Shown piece by piece: positions 7,075-10,476 of a DNA stretch of 10,476 nucleotides; positions within the stretch are counted from its first letter, which is position 1, and every line of letters begins with the position of its first letter. Under the pieces are notes generated by a model. The model was not told the origin of the DNA. It worked only from the letters and a program-made list of their open reading frames with translations, and searched no databases. The stretch comes from an uncultured bacterium (lineage in GTDB: Bacteria; Bacteroidota; Bacteroidia; Bacteroidales; Paludibacteraceae), in the NCBI GenBank assembly GCA_946183755.1, contig CAMHCZ010000058.1:1-10476 (forward strand), given 5' to 3'. The position numbers were made by a program, and so were the translations under genes.

Positions 7075-7124
7075 AAAAGCGGAGTGCGTGCGAAGCAAAA
7101 TCATGTATCGGACGCTCCGTTTTT
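7075..7124. other. Terminator-like hairpin in a divergent intergenic region
   Basis: AAAAGCGGAG (7075-7084) pairs with CTCCGTTTTT (7115-7124), including one G:U pair. Above a 2-base bulge, CGT (7087-7089) pairs with ACG (7112-7114), and CGA (7091-7093) with TCG (7108-7110). It has a T run on the plus-strand side and a T-rich tract on the minus-strand side. Both flanking genes point away from it, so no neighbouring gene needs a terminator here. It could be the end of a small RNA, a regulatory structure, or a leftover from a lost gene. Confidence 0.45.
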
Positions 7125-7177
7125 AATAGTATCAAGGGATATCGTCCCCCCTGATTACCTAAACATAATTTTATCCC

Positions 7178-7185
7178 TATCTTTG
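7178..7185 (+). promoter_or_regulatory. -7 element for the TIGR04076-type gene
   Basis: TATCTTTG is an exact match to TAnnTTTG, 22 bases before the ATG at 7208, implying a leader of roughly 15-20 bases. No -33 TTTG was seen and there is no Shine-Dalgarno sequence. Confidence 0.6.
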
Positions 7186-7207
7186 AGAAAACAGAACAAA
7201 AACGATT

Positions 7208-7510
7208 ATGAAGAAAGTGAGAATCACCGCCGTAAGGAAAACCGAGTACAAAGACCTGATGGAAAGGTACGAAAACAAGATTGAACACACTTGCGACGTG
7301 CTGGAAGGCATGACATGGACAAGCGTGAACGGCGAGAAGCCTGACGGACTGTGCGGCGAGGCGTGGAAATCAATGAGAGAGTTCGTCGAGACGCTGGCTA
7401 ACGGCGGCGGCGATTTCTTCGACGGATGGATGAAGAACAAACACAGCGCGATGATAAGCTGCAACGACGGATTCCGCCCCGTCAGCTTTCTGATTGAAAC
7501 TATCGACTAA
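7208..7510 (+). CDS. TIGR04076-type small protein of unknown function
   Basis: A 100-residue soluble protein with no signal peptide. It resembles the TIGR04076 family of small bacterial and archaeal proteins: an N-terminal strand (KKVRITAVRK), a central CGEAWKSMREFV at 49-60, a GGGDFF turn at 66-71 followed by WMKNKHSAMISCNDG at 74-88, and the closing FRPVSFLIE. Cys29, Cys49 and Cys85 are present, and Cys85 sits in the family-typical SCNDG segment. No enzyme activity is established for the family to my knowledge. The ATG at 7208 is supported by the promoter element just upstream and by the family-like N-terminus. The gene converges on the LTA-synthase-type gene with only 3 bases between stop codons. 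It appears to be a single-gene unit. Confidence 0.75.
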   Translation: MKKVRITAVRKTEYKDLMERYENKIEHTCDVLEGMTWTSVNGEKPDGLCGEAWKSMREFVETLANGGGDFFDGWMKNKHSAMISCNDGFRPVSFLIETID

Positions 7511-7513
7511 TGC

Positions 7514-9436
7514 TCATCGCCTGATGAAATCGTCGTGCAGATACTGCGCGTACGCCTCGGCGAAATGCACGATGGAATCGTTGGCTGAGCCGAAAATATA
7601 GTTGCGCTGACCGTTGTCTACGTTGGAGAAGAAACCCTGCTCCGGCGACACGAATCCCCAGCCGTCTGGACGGAAGAAGAACGCGTATTCATCGGCATTA
7701 CTGAACATGTTACGCGAGTAGCACTTGGCGTTATCCGGCAGGTCGCCGTTGAAGCGCAGCTGCTCGTGGAGCGTTAAGTAAAGGTCGGTCTGCGAACAGA
7801 TTTTATCCACAATGCGCCTTTCCTTAACCACGCCGCCCATCCAAATCATCGGCACACGGTATGACGAAAGCTCATAGACCGAGGACTGCGGCTCCGGCAG
7901 CAGCGATGTATGGTCGGAGGTGATAATCACAAGAGTGTTCTCCCACTGCGGCGACTTTCTCAATCCCTCGATGAAAGCGCCGAGACAGCTGTCGGTGTAA
8001 GCCACGGAATTAAGATAAAGGTCCGATTGCGTCGTGCCTTTAACGCGTTTGAAATGTTCCGGCACATCGAACGGTTCATGGCTCGAGATATTATAAACCA
8101 TCGTGAAAAATGGCGTTTTCATCGACTTTATATCATCGCCCAGACGAGAGTAAAGGAACTCGTCAGGCACGCCCCACTTCTGCGCCGCCGACTGTGCAAG
8201 CGGGAACGCCGCCCTCTCCACGATGTTCTTCACGCCACTCTGAATGAGCAGGACGTTTGTATTGTAGAAATTGATGTCGCCGCCGTAATAGAACGACATG
8301 TCATAACCCTTCTCACCGAACATTTCAGGCAAGAAAGTGACAGATTTTATCTTCTCCGTAAACTCAAGAATGGACGATGCGCGTATGAGCGCCGGGAACG
8401 CTCCGAGCAGAGCCGACAGCCCACGGTCCGAGCGGGTGCCGGTGGCGTAGAAATTGGTGAAGGCTACTCCCTCGTTGCAATATCGGCTGAGGTTAGGCGT
8501 GAGGTTCTTAATGACGGCATTGTTCTCATCGAAATAATTGTGAGGAATGCCATGCGCGGTGTCGAACTCGTCGTTCGCCTTTGCCAAAGGGTAAATAACC
8601 TTGTTGGAGAACGACTCGAGAATCACAAGCACGACATTCACAGGCTTGCCGTTGGACTCGACAACGAAACGCATCGAATCCTGCGATGAAACCATGCTTT
8701 CCTTCATTATGCGCTCAGCCTCATCGCCCGGCATGTAGTCCAGAGGATTCTCGTTGTACTGGTTGTGGGTGACAGCGTGGAAGAACGACCAGAAGTAATT
8801 GTATGCCGCATGGTTGGCGTATGTCTTGTCGCTGAAATAGACAGAGCTGAAGTTAAGCGGAGAGGTGTCCATTCCGCCACGTATCGGGAGAATGAGCAGC
8901 GCCGTCAGGAGCAGAAGCGAAGGTGTCGCCACATACCATTTGACCGACGATTCAAACTCGCCGTTAGCCACGAGCCTCGAATATGCCAGATAGGACAAAA
9001 AGACGATGAGCGCGATGGCAAGGAACGAAAGCACAAGCTGCATATTGCTGACCGACGACACGACAGCCACCGGGTCGGCAAGATAAGGAATGACCTGAGA
9101 GTCCAGACGAGTGCCCCACGACGGATAAAGCGACAAGTCGGCAAGTCCCATTATCGTCATGGCGACAAGAACGACAAGCGTGTAACCCTTCACAACCCTA
9201 TGCGCCACCCGTGGGAAGAACGGCATCAGCGCCATGACAACGCCAGGAACGAGTGAGAGATAACCTGCGGCCGACAAGTCCATTTTCAAGCCATAAAGAA
9301 AAACCTTGAGCACCTCGCTCGCAGAAAGCGCAGATGTGAAATTATGATTGGCTATGAGGAAAATGGCTTTGAAAACCACGAAAAACAGCACCCAGAAAAA
9401 GTAGTTCTTGAAAAAGAATAACAGGTATCTCTTCAT
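7514..9436 (-). CDS. LTA synthase family membrane sulfatase-fold protein
   Basis: A 640-residue inner-membrane protein. About five hydrophobic segments fill residues ~8-185 (around 8-30, 50-75, 83-103, 132-153 and 168-186), followed by a large extracytoplasmic alkaline phosphatase/sulfatase-fold domain at ~260-570. Family metal and catalytic sites are recognisable: Glu274 in VILESFSNK, candidate nucleophile Thr334 in ATGTRSDRGLSALLGAFP, YGGDINFYN at 384-392, His453 in NISSHEPF, and Asp508-His509 in ITSDHTSLLP. Relatives transfer phosphoglycerol or phosphoethanolamine groups to envelope glycans or lipids. In a Gram-negative the substrate is more likely a periplasmic glucan or lipid head group than lipoteichoic acid, but that is inference. 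The ATG at 9434-9436 precedes the first hydrophobic segment directly, and a -7 element lies upstream. It is divergent from the sigma-54 regulator gene, a possible regulatory partner. Confidence 0.88.
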   Translation of the reverse strand: MKRYLLFFFKNYFFWVLFFVVFKAIFLIANHNFTSALSASEVLKVFLYGLKMDLSAAGYLSLVPGVVMALMPFFPRVAHRVVKGYTLVVLVAMTIMGLADLSLYPSWGTRLDSQVIPYLADPVAVVSSVSNMQLVLSFLAIALIVFLSYLAYSRLVANGEFESSVKWYVATPSLLLLTALLILPIRGGMDTSPLNFSSVYFSDKTYANHAAYNYFWSFFHAVTHNQYNENPLDYMPGDEAERIMKESMVSSQDSMRFVVESNGKPVNVVLVILESFSNKVIYPLAKANDEFDTAHGIPHNYFDENNAVIKNLTPNLSRYCNEGVAFTNFYATGTRSDRGLSALLGAFPALIRASSILEFTEKIKSVTFLPEMFGEKGYDMSFYYGGDINFYNTNVLLIQSGVKNIVERAAFPLAQSAAQKWGVPDEFLYSRLGDDIKSMKTPFFTMVYNISSHEPFDVPEHFKRVKGTTQSDLYLNSVAYTDSCLGAFIEGLRKSPQWENTLVIITSDHTSLLPEPQSSVYELSSYRVPMIWMGGVVKERRIVDKICSQTDLYLTLHEQLRFNGDLPDNAKCYSRNMFSNADEYAFFFRPDGWGFVSPEQGFFSNVDNGQRNYIFGSANDSIVHFAEAYAQYLHDDFIRR

Positions 9437-9457
9437 AAGGGAATGTGATTAATAACC

Positions 9458-9470
9458 GCGTTAAAAACGC
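9458..9470. repeat. Short inverted repeat at the predicted transcription start of the LTA-synthase-type gene
   Basis: GCGTT (9458-9462) and AACGC (9466-9470) form a perfect 5-bp inverted repeat around AAA. The right arm shares its outer base with the -7 element, so the repeat spans the likely start of minus-strand transcription. It could be an operator or a small 5' leader hairpin. Confidence 0.4.
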
Positions 9471-9477
9471 AAAATTA
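9470..9477 (-). promoter_or_regulatory. -7 element for the LTA-synthase-type gene
   Basis: The minus strand reads TAATTTTG, an exact TAnnTTTG match 33 bases before the ATG. Only 12 bases separate it from the divergent plus-strand -7 element. No -33 TTTG at standard spacing is evident. Confidence 0.55.
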
Positions 9478-9489
9478 ATAATAAATAAC

Positions 9490-9497
9490 TACTTTTG
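9490..9497 (+). promoter_or_regulatory. -7 element for the sigma-54-type response regulator gene
   Basis: TACTTTTG is an exact TAnnTTTG match, 37 bases before the ATG at 9535. This suggests primary-sigma rather than sigma-54 transcription of the regulator itself. No -24/-12 sigma-54 motif was seen in this spacer. Confidence 0.55.
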
Positions 9498-9534
9498 TTT
9501 CTTATATATCCAAGGACAAAACAAAAATCAGATT

Positions 9535-10476
9535 ATGGCAAAAGTACTTGTTATTGACGACGAGAAGAGCATTAGAAACACATTGAAGGACGTGCTGGAG
9601 TACGAGAAAAACAATGTGGACCTCGCCGACAACGGAATCGATGCCCTCAAGAAAGTGAGCGAGAATTCTTACGACTTGATATTCAGCGATATAAAGATGC
9701 CGGAAATGGACGGAATCGAGGTGCTGCAAAAGATAAAGGAGATAAACGACGAGGTTCCGGTAGTCATGATTTCAGGACACGGCAACATAGAGACCGCCGT
9801 CGAGTGCATCAAGAAAGGCGCGTTCGACTTCATCGAAAAGCCGATAGACCTGAACCGCCTCCTTGTGACCATGAGAAACGCCTTAGACAAGACAAGTCTG
9901 ATGACCGAGACGAAGGTGCTGAAGAAGAAGGTCGATAAGAAATACGAGATGATAGGCGAGTCCGAGGCGCTGCAGAAAGTCAAGGACATAATAGACAAGG
10001 TGGCGACGACCGATGCAAGGATACTCATAACCGGACCTAACGGAACAGGAAAGGAAGTCGTGGCGCGACAGATTTACTCCATGAGCAACAGAGCTGGCAA
10101 GCCGTTCGTCGAGGTCAACTGCGCCGCCATCCCTTCGGAACTCATCGAGAGCGAGCTGTTCGGACACGAGAAAGGCGCGTTTACATCGGCCATAAAGTCG
10201 AGAAGCGGAAAGTTCGAGCAAGCCAACGGAGGAACGATTTTCCTCGATGAGATAGGCGACATGAGCCTCTCGGCGCAAGCCAAAGTGCTGAGGTGTCTGC
10301 AGGAGAACGTGATATCGCCAGTCGGTTCGGACAAGGACATAAAAATAGACGTGAGAGTTATCGCGGCGACAAACAAGAATCTGAAGGAGGAAATCGAGAA
10401 AGGCAACTTCCGCGAGGACCTGTACCACCGTCTGAGCGTGATTCTGATAAACGTCCCTGCGCTCGATGAAAGAAAA
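9535..10476 (+). CDS. Sigma-54-dependent NtrC/AtoC-type response regulator (3' end outside window)
   Basis: The frame is open from ATG 9535 to the right edge, giving 314 residues of a protein usually near 450. Residues 1-~120 are an intact receiver: Asp8-Asp9 in VIDDE, phosphoacceptor Asp52 in FSDIKMPEMDG, Ser80, and Lys102 in EKPID. Residues ~138 onward are the sigma-54-activating AAA+ domain: Walker A GPNGTGKE at 167-174, ELFGHEKGAFTSA at 207-219 (the sigma-54-contacting GAFTGA loop, here GAFTSA), Walker B TIFLDEIGD at 234-242, AATN at 277-280, and FREDLYHRL at 292-300. The C-terminal Fis-type DNA-binding domain lies beyond the window. The phosphorylated protein should hydrolyse ATP to open sigma-54 promoter complexes. 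The cognate histidine kinase is not in the window. The divergent LTA-synthase-type gene is a possible but unproven target. Confidence 0.95.
   Translation, partial: MAKVLVIDDEKSIRNTLKDVLEYEKNNVDLADNGIDALKKVSENSYDLIFSDIKMPEMDGIEVLQKIKEINDEVPVVMISGHGNIETAVECIKKGAFDFIEKPIDLNRLLVTMRNALDKTSLMTETKVLKKKVDKKYEMIGESEALQKVKDIIDKVATTDARILITGPNGTGKEVVARQIYSMSNRAGKPFVEVNCAAIPSELIESELFGHEKGAFTSAIKSRSGKFEQANGGTIFLDEIGDMSLSAQAKVLRCLQENVISPVGSDKDIKIDVRVIAATNKNLKEEIEKGNFREDLYHRLSVILINVPALDERK

Noticed and set aside
7136..7148. Small GGGA/TCCC hairpin downstream of the orphan hairpin
   Set aside because: A 4-bp stem is too short to support as a functional element.
7910..8689. Plus-strand reading frame (259 codons) opposite the LTA-synthase-type gene
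   Set aside because: The minus strand here encodes the family's catalytic motifs. The plus-strand translation is Arg/Val/His-rich with no recognisable feature.
9669..10428. Minus-strand reading frames opposite the sigma-54-type regulator
   Set aside because: The plus strand encodes an unmistakable receiver plus AAA+ domain that is simply cut off by the window edge. The opposing frames are shadows.

Overview
The window is an ordinary-looking chromosomal segment of a Bacteroidales bacterium, most likely Prevotella-like. The evidence is the RuvB sequence, a type IX secretion (T9SS) C-terminal sorting domain, a FISUMP-type secreted protein, several promoters of the Bacteroidetes TAnnTTTG form, and A/T-rich start regions that mostly lack Shine-Dalgarno sequences. 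Genus is inference. No tRNA, rRNA, CRISPR array, insertion sequence or phage gene was seen.

Layout, left to right. (1) The 3' three quarters of ruvB (+) ends at a strong hairpin that serves both strands. (2) Facing it is a two-gene minus-strand unit for secreted proteins: a 158-residue protein with a T9SS sorting tail, then a 270-residue FISUMP-type protein. (3) A 395-bp spacer holds the promoter of that unit, a short plus-strand coding remnant, and a second bidirectional terminator. (4) A minus-strand pair follows. The first gene is a 1253-residue cytoplasmic protein joining a GAF-like sensor, two receiver-like domains and a PEP-synthase-type ATP-grasp domain. Seventeen bases later comes a LuxR/NarL-type response regulator whose phosphoacceptor Asp is replaced by Asn. 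(5) A 203-bp divergent spacer has a promoter facing each way and an unexplained hairpin. (6) A 100-residue TIGR04076-type protein (+) converges, with a 3-bp gap, on a 640-residue membrane sulfatase-fold enzyme of the LTA synthase family (-). (7) Back-to-back promoters separate that gene from a sigma-54-dependent NtrC-type response regulator (+), which runs off the right edge.

The most notable part is the minus-strand pair at 2569-7004. It looks like a soluble signalling module in which an ATP-grasp 'dikinase' domain, lacking the recognisable phosphohistidine and PEP/pyruvate barrel domains of true PEP synthase, is fused to sensory and receiver domains and co-transcribed with a regulator that cannot be phosphorylated in the usual way. 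Automatic annotation would probably name the large protein phosphoenolpyruvate synthase, which its domain content does not support. The remaining genes are recognisable family members, so their functions are inferred by family only.
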